From positions 124,001 to 188,000 of the forward strand of contig NZ_JACHHJ010000002.1 of assembly GCF_014207655.1 (NCBI RefSeq): a stretch of DNA of 64,000 bases, written 5' to 3'. Shown piece after piece: positions 44,741 through 53,341 of the stretch (position 1 is the stretch's first letter; the number at the start of each line of letters is the position of its first letter). This DNA comes from Geomicrobium halophilum. GTDB lineage: Bacteria > Bacillota > Bacilli > Bacillales > Marinococcaceae. The translations under genes were made by a program, and so were the position numbers. The notes beneath the pieces were generated by a model that was given only the letters and a program-made list of their open reading frames with translations, did no database searches and was not told where the DNA came from.

Positions 44741-47158
44741 GTGGAACAAAAAGAAGCATCCCTGCAAATCGCGGGCATGACCTGCGCGGCTTGTGCCACA
44801 AAAATTGAGAAAGGTCTTGCCAAAATCGACGGGGTCAGCGAAGCAAATGTGAATTTTGCGATGGAAAAAACCAATGTTGTTTATGATCCCGATCAGACGG
44901 ATGTTCAAGATTTTGAAGCGAAAATTGATAAACTTGGGTATGAAGTCATTCATGAAAATCAAACCTTTGATATTTCGGGCATGACCTGTGCGGCTTGTGC
45001 GACAAAAATTGAAAAAAAGCTATCAAAAATGGAAGGGGTCTCTTCGGCAACGGTCAACTTTGCCATGGAGAATGCTTCCGTTGAATATGATGAAGGCCAA
45101 TTATCCGTCGGAGACATGATGGAAGGGATTCGCAAATTAGGGTATACCCTTAAACCACAAAAGTCGCGGGACGAAACGGTGAGTAGAAAAGACAACGAAA
45201 TACGCAAGCAAACCGGTAAATTTGTTTTTGCGGCGATATTAACGTTGCCACTGCTTTGGACGATGGTGGCTCACTTTGAGTTTATGTCGTTTCTCTATTT
45301 GCCGGATATGCTCATGAATCCATGGGTGCAGCTAGCGCTTGCGGCCCCCGTACAGTTCTTCGTTGGCGCCCAGTTTTACAGTGGTTCCTACAAAGCCTTG
45401 AAAAACAAAAGTGCAAACATGGATGTATTGATTGCGCTTGGGACGACGGCGGCCTTTTTCTACAGTATCTTCTTGGGTTGGGAATGGTACGCCACCGGCC
45501 AACAAGGGATGCCGGAGCTTTACTTTGAGACGGCAGCTGTGATCATTACGCTCGTGGTCCTCGGGAAACTGTTTGAAGTACGTGCCAAAGGACGCACCAG
45601 CAAAGCGATTGAAAAGTTGCTCGGAATGCAAGCCAAAACGGCACACATCATTCGTAATGGCGAGGAAATGGAAGTCGCGATTGAAGAAGTGCTTGTGGGA
45701 GACACGGTTATGGTGCGTCCCGGAGAGAAAGTGCCGGTGGACGGAAAGATTTATGAAGGGCAATCGGCCATGGACGAATCGATGATCACTGGTGAAAGTA
45801 TTCCGATTGACAAGAAACCAGGAGACGAGGTCATCGGGTCAACGATCAACAAAAATGGACTTCTCAAAGTCGAAGCGACGAAAGTCGGGAAAGATACGGC
45901 GCTTTCCCAAATTGTGAAAGTTGTAGAAGAAGCGCAAGGAAGTAAGGCAAATGTCCAACGGACGGTTGATAAAGTGTCAGGGATTTTTGTGCCTGTCGTT
46001 GTCTTGATTGCCATTGCAACATTTCTTGTTTGGTATTTTGTGATTAATCCCGGGGACTTGCGTTCAGCGTTAGTTCCCCTCATTACAATCCTTGTCATCG
46101 CTTGCCCCTGTGCGCTTGGATTAGCAACACCAACATCCATTATGGCAGGTACGGGTCGCTCTGCTGAGAATGGTGTGCTCTTTAAGGGCGGTGAGCACTT
46201 GGAAAACACACGTGGGCTCCAAACGATCGTACTTGACAAGACGGGCACAGTGACAAAGGGAGAACCTGCATTGACCAATGTCAAAGTAGCCCCTGATTTC
46301 AATGAGGAATCGGTGCTTGCCATCGTCGGTGCCGTAGAGAAAAACTCGGAGCACCCCCTCGCAGAAGCGATGGTCAAAGGCATTGAAGAAAAAGGAATTT
46401 CGTTGCGAGAGAGCGAAGGTTTCGAAGCGTTGCCAGGATTTGGAGTGCGTGCCTTTGTCGACGGAGACGAAGTCCTTGTCGGGACACGCAAACTCATGCA
46501 AACATCATCCGTACCGATCGGATCGGCTAGTGATGAGATGTCCGCTTTTGAGAAGGAAGGAAAGACAGCGATGCTCATTGCCATTGACGGCAAGTATGCC
46601 GGGATGATTGCCGTTGCCGATACGGTGAAAGAAACGTCCAAAGCAGCGATTCAACGGATGCATGACCTCGGCTTAGAAGTGGCTATGCTGACGGGAGACA
46701 ATCAGCAAACGGCCGAAGCGATCGGCAAGCAAGTCGGAATTGACCGTGTGATTGCAGAAGTGGTTCCGGAACAAAAAGCCGAAGAAATTAAAAAGATCCA
46801 AGACCAAGGCAAAAAAGTTGCCATGGTTGGCGATGGCATTAACGATGCACCGGCACTCGCGGTCGCCGATATTGGGATGGCGATCGGAACAGGGACAGAT
46901 GTGGCGATTGAATCCGCCGATATTACGCTTATGCGCGGCGACTTGCACAGTGTGGCTGATAGCGTGCAGCTCAGTACAAAAACGTTTCGCAACATTAAGC
47001 AGAACCTATTTTTTGCCTTCTTTTACAATACGGCATCCATCCCGATTGCCGCAGCCGGTCTACTTGCTCCATGGGTGGCCGGGGCAGCGATGGCCTTCAG
47101 TTCGGTATCCGTTGTATTGAATGCCTTGCGTTTGCAACGTTTGAAGTTAAGCCGATAA
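44741..47158 (+). CDS. copA: CopA copper-exporting P1B-1 ATPase
   Basis: 805 residues. Two N-terminal HMA domains, each with GMTCAACATKIE (residues about 12 and 79), eight membrane segments, actuator TGESIPIDK, membrane site CPCALGLATP near residue 455, DKTGTVTKGEP near 500, SEHPLAEA and GDGINDAPALA. It pumps Cu(I) out of the cytosol. GTG start with AAGGAGATG upstream. Complete in length and motifs. It follows the ferredoxin-like gene and is followed by small secreted copper-site proteins. Confidence 0.97.
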   Translation: MEQKEASLQIAGMTCAACATKIEKGLAKIDGVSEANVNFAMEKTNVVYDPDQTDVQDFEAKIDKLGYEVIHENQTFDISGMTCAACATKIEKKLSKMEGVSSATVNFAMENASVEYDEGQLSVGDMMEGIRKLGYTLKPQKSRDETVSRKDNEIRKQTGKFVFAAILTLPLLWTMVAHFEFMSFLYLPDMLMNPWVQLALAAPVQFFVGAQFYSGSYKALKNKSANMDVLIALGTTAAFFYSIFLGWEWYATGQQGMPELYFETAAVIITLVVLGKLFEVRAKGRTSKAIEKLLGMQAKTAHIIRNGEEMEVAIEEVLVGDTVMVRPGEKVPVDGKIYEGQSAMDESMITGESIPIDKKPGDEVIGSTINKNGLLKVEATKVGKDTALSQIVKVVEEAQGSKANVQRTVDKVSGIFVPVVVLIAIATFLVWYFVINPGDLRSALVPLITILVIACPCALGLATPTSIMAGTGRSAENGVLFKGGEHLENTRGLQTIVLDKTGTVTKGEPALTNVKVAPDFNEESVLAIVGAVEKNSEHPLAEAMVKGIEEKGISLRESEGFEALPGFGVRAFVDGDEVLVGTRKLMQTSSVPIGSASDEMSAFEKEGKTAMLIAIDGKYAGMIAVADTVKETSKAAIQRMHDLGLEVAMLTGDNQQTAEAIGKQVGIDRVIAEVVPEQKAEEIKKIQDQGKKVAMVGDGINDAPALAVADIGMAIGTGTDVAIESADITLMRGDLHSVADSVQLSTKTFRNIKQNLFFAFFYNTASIPIAAAGLLAPWVAGAAMAFSSVSVVLNALRLQRLKLSR

Positions 47159-47170
47159 GGAGGAAAGAAC

Positions 47171-47353
47171 ATGAAAGTAAAACACTGGGCGCTCGTGGGG
47201 GTCTTGTATGTGGCGGTTGTTATTGGCAGCTACACGGCCATCACGGGTGAGAATCCGTTAGAGAGCAATGATATGCATGAAGATCACGGAAGTGGTGAAG
47301 AAAGAATTGAAAGCCATGAAGCTTCTTCCGCACAAAACGAGGAGGGCGAATAA
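47171..47353 (+). CDS. Small membrane-anchored His/Glu-rich peptide
   Basis: 60 residues: one N-terminal membrane segment (WALVGVLYVAVVIGSYTAI) and an exposed acidic tail with DMHEDHGSGEERIESHEASS. AAGGAGG lies 8 bases before the ATG, 12 bases after copA. The tail could bind metal weakly. The family is not recognised. The stop is directly followed by the start of the next, frameshifted gene. Confidence 0.65.
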   Translation: MKVKHWALVGVLYVAVVIGSYTAITGENPLESNDMHEDHGSGEERIESHEASSAQNEEGE

Positions 47354-48023
47354 ATGGATCATCAGTATGACAACATGGAAGGAGAATCTGAAATCCATAC
47401 CAACGTTTTTTATAACGATGGTGAGGTTCGCGTTCAATTGGAGGATGTGTACGGAACAGTACCTGAATTGGAAAAACCACGAAAAAGAGATGCATTTGAT
47501 CATCGTCTCCAATGATCTGGAATCCTTCATTCACCTCCACCCGAAACGCGTGGAAAACGGGGTCTATGTGGCGTCGAAAGAACTTGAGGGTGGCAGTTAC
47601 CAAGCTTTTGTCGATATTGCTCCGAAGAAGCGAAACAATGTTGTCCAACCGAATGACTTTCAGGTAGGCGAAGAGGATCAGCCCAGTCCCTTGGTTTCCC
47701 TCTCAGCGAGTGAAGATCGGACTCAAGGTATCGATGGGAAGACGGCCACCTTGGAAACCGAAGGTTTGAGCACCAACGGTCCTACGACGCTAGACTTTTA
47801 TTTGCATGGTGAAGATCCGGAACCCTATTTGGGGGCCCTGGGACACGTGGTCATTCTTGATGAGGACGCGGAGACATTTATTCATGTCCATCCGACTTCG
47901 GACAATGGAACCAATTTTGAAACCCATATTGATCACCCAGGGCTGTATAAGGTATGGGCAGAGTTCAAGTATGAAGATGACGGTCTTATCACGTTTGCAT
48001 TTATCATTCAAGTGGAGGAATGA
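47354..48023 (+). pseudogene. Frameshifted secreted/surface FixH/YtkA-like protein of copper operons
   Basis: Reading from ATG 47354 gives DHQYDNMEGESEIHTNVFYNDGEVRVQLEDVYGTVPELEK and then stops near 47513. A second frame, entered near 47478, gives HEKEMHLIIVSNDLESFIHLHPK, GSYQAFVDIAPK and GHVVILDEDAETFIHVHP to the stop at 48023. One base too many in GAAAAACCACGAAAAAG (about 47470-47487) would explain the break. The joined protein of about 222 residues has His pairs (FIHLHP, FIHVHP) suited to bind copper. It may be a real loss or a sequencing error. Confidence 0.75.
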
Positions 48024-48036
48024 GAGGAGGATTAGT

Positions 48037-48309
48037 ATGTATGAACTCGAGCTATATACGCATCCACTTTGTTCCGACTGCAAAGAAAGTAAAGCGTACT
48101 TGGACGAACAAAATGTGCTATACACGGAGTATGACGTAAGCAAAGCAGCCGAGAAAGAAGATGCCTTAAAAAAACAAACCGGATCGAAAGTTGTACCGGG
48201 TTTTGTTTTCACCAAAAAGTCACTGCTGGGAAAAATGAAAAGACCACTAGTCTTTACTGGATTTGAACGCAATGCATCTGAGATAAAATCGTTGATTCAA
48301 AAGATGTGA
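48037..48309 (+). CDS. Glutaredoxin-like protein
   Basis: 90 residues with a glutaredoxin fold: YELELYTHPLCSDCKESKAYLDEQN with redox box CSDC, a TGSKVVPGFVF cis-Pro loop and a C-terminal helix. GAGAGGAGG precedes the ATG, 13 bases after the preceding stop. It may handle thiols or copper-damaged disulfides; substrate unknown. Confidence 0.8.
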   Translation: MYELELYTHPLCSDCKESKAYLDEQNVLYTEYDVSKAAEKEDALKKQTGSKVVPGFVFTKKSLLGKMKRPLVFTGFERNASEIKSLIQKM

Positions 48310-48339
48310 TTTTACCGTAAAATAGGAGTGGATCAGCAC

Positions 48340-48726
48340 ATGATTACCGTGTATACATCGTCAAGTTGTTTGTCATGCCGGAAAACAAAGGAATGGTTAC
48401 GAGAACATCGGCTTCCCTTTCGTGAAATAGATATCACGAAAACGAAACTGACCATAGATGAGGTCAAACACATTTTTTCATTGACGGAGAATGGCATCGA
48501 TGATGTGATTTCGAGACAATCGAAAGCTTTTGCCAGATTGGCGATCGATATGGAAGATTTATCTTTGCATACGCTCTTCCACATCATTTGTAAACATCCA
48601 ACGCTTTTAAAACGACCGATTATTATGGATGATAAGCAGTTGCTGACCGGCTATCATGATGAGGAGATTCGTCGCTTTCTCCCACGATCTGTTCGGAACC
48701 AATTAAAGGAGGGGATATATGTGTAG
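48340..48726 (+). CDS. Spx/ArsC-family redox regulator
   Basis: 128 residues. N-terminal CxxC (SSCLSCRKTKEWL), EIDITKTKLTIDEVKHIFSLTENGIDDVISRQSKAF, and KHPTLLKRPIIMDDKQLLTGYHDEEIRRFLPR, which is the Spx pattern (LLRRPII...) including the Arg after RPI. Spx binds RNA polymerase alpha and responds to thiol stress through its CxxC. This is probably an accessory Spx paralogue. Start ATG 48340; GTG 48328 is too close to TAGGAG. Confidence 0.85.
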   Translation: MITVYTSSSCLSCRKTKEWLREHRLPFREIDITKTKLTIDEVKHIFSLTENGIDDVISRQSKAFARLAIDMEDLSLHTLFHIICKHPTLLKRPIIMDDKQLLTGYHDEEIRRFLPRSVRNQLKEGIYV

Positions 48727-48855
48727 GCAATGACGTTAGAATAAATGATATCATGCAAGATCCTACACGAAATTGGGAGAAGCAATTGCAAACACGTGCC
48801 AAAAGTTATTTAGCTATACAAGCTATACAAAGGATACGAAAGGAGCAAAGAAATC

Positions 48856-49062
48856 ATGAAGGAAATGACATTAAACGTACAAGGGATGTCTTGTGGCCAT
48901 TGTGTAAACTCCATTGAAGGTAATGTCGGCAGCCTAAATGGCGTAGATAATGTGCAGGTTCATTTGAGTGAAGGAAAAGTAGGTGTCACCTTTGATCCGA
49001 ACAAGGTAGATCTTGAAAAAATTACAGAAGAGATTGAAGATCAGGGATATGATGTAGCCTAA
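48856..49062 (+). CDS. copZ: CopZ copper chaperone
   Basis: 68 residues, a single HMA domain: MTLNVQGMSCGHCVNSIEGNVG with the Cu(I)-binding CxxC, and a GYDVA end. It shuttles Cu(I) to CopA and to CsoR. AAAGGAGC precedes the ATG. It is separated from the Spx-like gene by about 130 bases and lies 74 bases before csoR. Confidence 0.95.
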   Translation: MKEMTLNVQGMSCGHCVNSIEGNVGSLNGVDNVQVHLSEGKVGVTFDPNKVDLEKITEEIEDQGYDVA

Positions 49063-49136
49063 ATCCTAAAAAGTGGAGGGATCGCGCGCGTAAGTGCACG
49101 GTCCCTTTAACCAATCAATGAAAGGAGGTAACACGT

Positions 49137-49421
49137 ATGACAGCACAAGAAAAAAGAACGGTTCAGCCAAACAAACAAGAATTACTCAATCGTTTGAAAC
49201 GCATTGAAGGTCAAGTGCGTGGGGTGCAAAAGATGATTGATGAGGATAAGTATTGCGTGGATATTCTCCATCAAATCTCGGCGATTCAATCAGCCATGAA
49301 AAAGGTAAGTGTTTCGTTAATGGAAGATCATACAAACCACTGTGTCGCCAATGCCATCCAAGAAGGCAACAAGGAGGAGATGATTGATGAATTAATGGAT
49401 GTCATGAAGCGGTTAATGTGA
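49137..49421 (+). CDS. csoR: CsoR copper-sensing repressor
   Basis: 94 residues, all-helical DUF156 family. RLKRIEGQVRGVQKMIDEDKYCVDILHQISAIQSAMKKV with ligand Cys, and HTNHCVANAI supplying His and Cys, give the Cu(I) site (C, H, C) of CsoR. AAAGGAGG precedes the ATG. It should control both the copA operon and copB through the boxes at 44296-44312 and 44094-44110. Confidence 0.93.
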   Translation: MTAQEKRTVQPNKQELLNRLKRIEGQVRGVQKMIDEDKYCVDILHQISAIQSAMKKVSVSLMEDHTNHCVANAIQEGNKEEMIDELMDVMKRLM

Positions 49422-49449
49422 ATGTACGACGAGGCGCTTAAGTTGAATA

Positions 49450-49937
49450 AGAATTAGCGCCTGGCGGATGGCCTAAGAAAGTATCAAACGCTTCAAGCAA
49501 CGCATTCGGGAGCTAACGTCCCGAAGAAAATCGATGAATATGATGGATAGCATCGAAAAGCCAAATCGATATCTTGTAGGCTGGCTCGGCTACTATCAGT
49601 TGGCCGAAACACCTTCCATATTCAAGGATCTGGATAGTTGGATCCGAAGAGTGGAATGAATGGAAGAAAGTAAAAACGAAGGATAAGAAACTTAAGAAAT
49701 TAGGGGTCAAAGCAGGAAAAGCGTGGGAATGGGCAAACATAAGAAAGGCTTATTGGCGAGTTGCCCAAAGCCCAATCTTGCATAGAGCCCTCGGTGACCA
49801 GCACTGGGTCAAACAAGGGCTCAAGAGTCTATTCAAACGATATCAAACCGCGTTGGACCTAAATGAAACCACCGTATACGAAACCGTATGTACGGTGGTG
49901 TGAGAGGTCGGCGGTTAGTCACCGCCTCCTACTCGAT
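49450..49937 (+). mobile_element. 3' remnant of a group II intron with broken LtrA
   Basis: From about 49477, ESIKRFKQRIRELTSRRKSM and YLVGWLGYYQLAETPSIF continue after a frameshift as KKVKTKDKKLKKLGVKAG, EWANIRKAYWRVAQSPILH and HWVKQGLKSLF, which is the C-terminal maturase/DNA-binding end of a group II intron reverse transcriptase. It is followed by a domain V-like hairpin (CCACCGTATAC GAAA CGTATGTACGGTGG-like, 49867-49899) and a domain VI-like hairpin ending CTCCTACTCGAT. The 5' part and most of LtrA are gone. Confidence 0.8.
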
Positions 49938-50077
49938 ATTCCTTTAAAAGGGTTTTTCGGGACAGTCACTTACTTCTTTACTGATTTTTTTGGAGCATAT
50001 GACTTTATAACGCCTAAAGTAAAAAAGAATTTTCTCTCTAACAACTATGAGCTATCTACGAGAGAGTTTGCATGGTT
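49938..50077. other. Junction region before the second element's integrase
   Basis: AT-rich, no gene and no tRNA-like sequence. The left attachment site of the second element should lie here or within the end of its integrase gene, but no repeat partner is visible in the window. Confidence 0.35.
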
Positions 50078-51199
50078 TTAAATATCGGGAGGATCAAATA
50101 TCATGTTTCCGAGTTTTTGTGCAGCTGTTTCTTGTAATCCTGGCATTAAATGCGAGTAAGTGTCGATTGTAACTTGGATTGAACTGTGACCTAATCTTTC
50201 TTGAACAATTTTGGGGTGGAACCCTAACTTTAGTAAATGTGTTGCATGTGTATGCCTTAATTCATGGAATGTAATGGGCTTCACGTTTAAATATTTTCTA
50301 ATTTGATAATAGGCTCTAAGTAAATTCCGATGAGAAATGAGGGTTCCCCACTTTGTGGAAACAACTAAATTCTTATTTTCATAAGCTTTTCCTAATTTTA
50401 ATTGCTGCTCTTTTTGCCATTTCCAATGTCTTTGTAACTCGTTTACGGTTTGATCTGGAATAGATACAAGACGGGCACCAGCATCTGTTTTAGTTGTGCT
50501 GATTTCCATATTTCGGCGTAACGACTTATCAATAGATATCGTTTTCCGTTCCATATCAATCTGATTCCATTGTAGTGCCAATATTTCACCCTGCCTCATG
50601 CCTGTAGATAAAGCGAGGTGGAAGGCTATATATAAATAATGTTTTTTTGCTTTTTTTAAGAATTCTTGTGTTTCTTGCTCATCCCATATCTCAATCCTTG
50701 TTTTCTCAAATGAAGGGAGATCTGCCAAAGTTGATGGATTGTCTTTGAGGTGCTTTTTCTTTATAGCCTCGTTCAATCCAGCCTTACAGATGGAATGATG
50801 GATTTTTCGAATTGTTGCGGGCGATAACTCTTTTTCATTTAGCAAATGATTATAAAAATCGTCGAAGTCCTCAACCTCTAAATCTGTCAGCTTAATGGTA
50901 TGAAAAAACTCTGAAACGTGTATATCGACAAGGTACTGATAAGTTTTAGCTGTTCCTTTAGATAGTGAGTTTTTGCGTCCGTTTACCCAGTTTTGAAGAA
51001 AATCAACAAATGTAATGTTTTGTGGTGGAACATAGGTACCTTCGTTCACATCATTGAGGATATTGGACATGGCTTTTTCAGCTAACTTCTTTGTCTTATA
51101 CCCAGAATAACGTTTCTGTTTCCTTTTTCCACGCTTATCTCTACCGTAATCAATCCTAAAGCCATATCCGTTAGCAGTTTTGTATACGGAACCTCTCAT
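50078..51199 (-). CDS. int: Tyrosine recombinase (integrase) of the second element
   Basis: 373 residues. AP2-like arm-binding start (GSVYKTANGYGFRIDYG, KQKRYSGYKTKKLAEKAM), SAM-like core-binding domain (about 65-160), catalytic domain with Arg in LSTGMRQGEIL, HELRHTHATHLL, LGHSSIQVT and Tyr in IDTYSHLM. Complete. Its ATG overlaps the stop of immA (ATGA), so the leftward unit is immR-like, immA, int. Distinct from the integrase at 2461. Confidence 0.93.
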   Translation of the reverse strand: MRGSVYKTANGYGFRIDYGRDKRGKRKQKRYSGYKTKKLAEKAMSNILNDVNEGTYVPPQNITFVDFLQNWVNGRKNSLSKGTAKTYQYLVDIHVSEFFHTIKLTDLEVEDFDDFYNHLLNEKELSPATIRKIHHSICKAGLNEAIKKKHLKDNPSTLADLPSFEKTRIEIWDEQETQEFLKKAKKHYLYIAFHLALSTGMRQGEILALQWNQIDMERKTISIDKSLRRNMEISTTKTDAGARLVSIPDQTVNELQRHWKWQKEQQLKLGKAYENKNLVVSTKWGTLISHRNLLRAYYQIRKYLNVKPITFHELRHTHATHLLKLGFHPKIVQERLGHSSIQVTIDTYSHLMPGLQETAAQKLGNMIFDPPDI

Positions 51200-51663
51200 A
51201 TAATTTCCCCCCCTTTTATGGTGATGTGTGTTTTAATCTGATCCATGCGTCTTTCAGCAAAAAAGATGGGAATATTAAATACATAGGATAATGTGTACGG
51301 TGTTATTTCACAGAATTTTTTGATCAGAAAGTAGGGCATGGAAGCGTGTAAAGCAAATCTGTATGCCTGCAATTCCATAAAAAATGATACGCCCTTTAAC
51401 GCTTTTTTCTGGTCAATATTATGAAGGAGAATATGACCAAGTTCATGGAAGAAATCCCAACGTTGATAATGAGAAGGTATACGCTTGTTCAAGGATATTA
51501 GTTTGTAATGGCCAACCTGTAGAGACGACGTTTGTGAATAAGAATAATCGATATCAATCATGAACCGTCGGCTGAGTGTTTCTAATGAAAGATCATTCAA
51601 AGAGCAAATGTTTCTTTTTTTGTAGGCTTCATTAACGACCTGGCGAATGGTAGAATGAAACAT
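51196..51663 (-). CDS. ImmA/IrrE-type metallopeptidase
   Basis: 155 residues from ATG 51663 (AAAAGGGTGGG upstream on the minus strand). Zinc motif WDFFHELGHILLHN near residue 73 and a downstream MELQAYRFALHASMP helix, the usual ImmA/IrrE layout. In ICEBs1 and phi105, ImmA cleaves the repressor ImmR to induce the element. The same antirepressor role here on the HTH protein encoded at 51995 is inferred from position. Confidence 0.88.
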   Translation of the reverse strand: MFHSTIRQVVNEAYKKRNICSLNDLSLETLSRRFMIDIDYSYSQTSSLQVGHYKLISLNKRIPSHYQRWDFFHELGHILLHNIDQKKALKGVSFFMELQAYRFALHASMPYFLIKKFCEITPYTLSYVFNIPIFFAERRMDQIKTHITIKGGEII

Positions 51664-51994
51664 TTTACCCACCCTTTTAAAACATATGTTCGCTTTAATG
51701 GTATGATAAAGGGTGGAGAGCTGAAACGTCAATCAAATTTGGAAAATTCATCTATTGTAATTATTATTTTCCTGTACATTCTTTTTTATTTTCTTTTGTA
51801 AAGTCATTATGAATGTTCGTCAAAGGGGAGCCAATCAACTACCCTCGATTGATTAGAAATCCCAAAAGCGAAAAGACGGTATATAAAAATCCTACGATTC
51901 CGTAAAAACCTTAACCTACCTCTGTGAGTGTAACTTTCATATACATCCTCTTTTAGTATTGAACTTCAGAAAAGATAACGCTTCTGACTTTGTT
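51664..51994. other. Intergenic region between immA and the repressor gene
   Basis: AT-rich, no reading frame and no clear hairpin. Length (331 bases) is longer than the usual spacing in this module; it may hold a separate promoter for immA-int. Confidence 0.35.
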
Positions 51995-52408
51995 TCACTC
52001 TTTTCCATCCCCCGTCCTGTGCATTTCCTCCCACCGCTTCTTCAATTTCCGGAATCGTTGTAATTCTTCTTCCAGATGCTCTTTTTCTTCTTCGGTTAAG
52101 TTTTCGTAACCACCGGAAAAAAACATCTTTTCTTCTTCGTTATTACCTTCTACTGGTAAGGATTGAGCATTCGGGTCCTCGGTTCTTCCAAGGATGTAGT
52201 CCACTGACACTTTGTGAAAATCAGCAATTTTCTCGAGTGTTTCATAATCAGGTTGTGTTTCTTCATTCTCATATCGAGAATAAGTAGAACGATTGATGCC
52301 TAATTTATCAGTGAATTTTTCTTGAGATAGCTTTTTCCTTTTTCTTAAAGCAGATAGTCTTTTCCCATACACGGCGATCTTCCTTCTTTCTAATGGCATT
52401 GTGTTCAT
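51995..52408 (-). CDS. Xre-family repressor (ImmR-like)
   Basis: 137 residues from ATG 52408 with AAGGAG 8 bases upstream. N-terminal HTH: RLSALRKRKKLSQEKFTDKLGINRSTYSRYENEETQP, YETLEKIADFHKVSVDYILG; C-terminal acidic linker and coiled coil (NLTEEEKEHLEEELQRFRKLKKRW). It faces a divergent HTH gene with palindromic operators between, the arrangement of an element's immunity switch. Confidence 0.88.
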   Translation of the reverse strand: MNTMPLERRKIAVYGKRLSALRKRKKLSQEKFTDKLGINRSTYSRYENEETQPDYETLEKIADFHKVSVDYILGRTEDPNAQSLPVEGNNEEEKMFFSGGYENLTEEEKEHLEEELQRFRKLKKRWEEMHRTGDGKE

Positions 52409-52437
52409 ATTGCACACTCCTTATTATAAGTGAATAA

Positions 52438-52508
52438 AATGCACATTTAAAACAATGTGCAAAAATCACGCAAAGATAGTTGACTGTGCAATAATTGCAC
52501 TATATAAT
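52438..52508 (+). promoter_or_regulatory. Divergent control region with operator palindromes
   Basis: A strong sigma-A promoter, TTGACT (52480-52485) and TATAAT (52503-52508) with a 17-base spacer, drives the rightward genes. The spacer is filled by a perfect palindrome GTGCAATAATTGCAC (52486-52500). A second inverted pair (TGCACATT/AATGTGCA, 52439-52460) lies toward the repressor gene. Repressor binding would directly cover the promoter. Confidence 0.85.
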
Positions 52509-52542
52509 AGGTGTAGAAATTGCACAGGAAAGAGGTGAAACA

Positions 52543-52725
52543 TTGAAACAACGCACCTTGGAACAACTAAGAGAACATTATTCTTTAACTCAAGAACAAG
52601 TAGCTTTGGATGTAGGGATAGACCGATCTTATTATTCAAAGATTGAATCGGGTTTAACGCCAAGTGTTTCAGTAGCTAAACGAATCGGCTATTTCTTTGA
52701 TTTTGATTGGACACTTTTTTTTTGA
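52543..52725 (+). CDS. Short Xre-type HTH protein (Cro-like)
   Basis: 60 residues, nothing but an HTH: RTLEQLREHYSLTQEQVALDVGIDRSYYSKIESGLTPSVSVAKRIGYFF. TTG 52543 has AAAGAGG upstream. First rightward gene opposite the ImmR-like repressor, so it takes the place of a Cro-like or activator protein. Confidence 0.8.
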   Translation: MKQRTLEQLREHYSLTQEQVALDVGIDRSYYSKIESGLTPSVSVAKRIGYFFDFDWTLFF

Positions 52726-52733
52726 AGGATATT

Positions 52734-52748
52734 GTGCAATTAATGCAC
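52734..52748. promoter_or_regulatory. Second operator palindrome
   Basis: GTGCAATTAATGCAC, a perfect 15-base dyad that matches the operator at 52486-52500 in its arms (GTGCA). It lies between the short HTH gene and the next gene, so the repressor may control a second site here. Confidence 0.75.
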
Positions 52749-52781
52749 ATAAAATGACATTCTAAGAAAGAGGTGAACAAA

Positions 52782-53012
52782 ATGAACCCGGTCGCCGAAC
52801 GTTTAGTTATTCTTGTCCTGGAAGCTGATAAAAGAATTCTCACTCAAGCAGAGCTGGTGGAACTTAACGAGAGCAAACAGTATTTCAACAGTATTTTCTG
52901 GGAGTATGAGAAATTAAAGGCTATGTTTTATGTCGCATCAGAAACTGACGATTACAAATGGCAACATGACATTCTTGAACGCGTTGAACAACTGAAAGGA
53001 GGGCGAGCATGA
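52782..53012 (+). CDS. Hypothetical small helical protein
   Basis: 76 residues, predicted mainly helical and acidic (VAERLVILVLEADKRILTQAELVEL, KYFNSIFWEYEKLKAMF-like centre). Not recognised. AAAGAGG precedes ATG 52782, and the stop overlaps the next start (ATGA), so it belongs to the early operon of the element. Confidence 0.65.
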   Translation: MNPVAERLVILVLEADKRILTQAELVELNESKQYFNSIFWEYEKLKAMFYVASETDDYKWQHDILERVEQLKGGRA

Positions 53013-53290
53013 GCATTGAAGAAACCATCCAGAAAGCTGTTCAAGAAGCCATACAACCATTAGAAGAAAAGTTGGACAAACTAACCGTTCAAGATGATCC
53101 CTATCCTCGCAGGCTTACAGTTAAAGAAGCCGCAGAGATTCTCAGAGTTTCTGAAAATCGTGTAAGAGAACTTGCTAACTATGTCGAAGGTTTTCCGGCC
53201 ACACGTGCTGAAGGTGAAAAAAGCCGCATTTATATCTCACGCGACCGTCTTTATGAATGGATCGAGAATAACCATGAGCTCATCTCATAA
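53009..53290 (+). CDS. Excisionase-like HTH protein
   Basis: 93 residues. N-terminal coiled segment (IEETIQKAVQEAIQPLEEKLDKL) and a MerR/excisionase-type HTH: RRLTVKEAAEILRVSENRVREL, then ISRDRLYEWIENN. It is a good candidate for the directionality factor of the integrase at 50078. Start overlaps the preceding stop. Confidence 0.75.
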   Translation: MSIEETIQKAVQEAIQPLEEKLDKLTVQDDPYPRRLTVKEAAEILRVSENRVRELANYVEGFPATRAEGEKSRIYISRDRLYEWIENNHELIS

Positions 53291-53341
53291 TAACTACCTA
53301 TATTTTATCAATATATCACATCTAAAGGAGGCTAAAATAAG

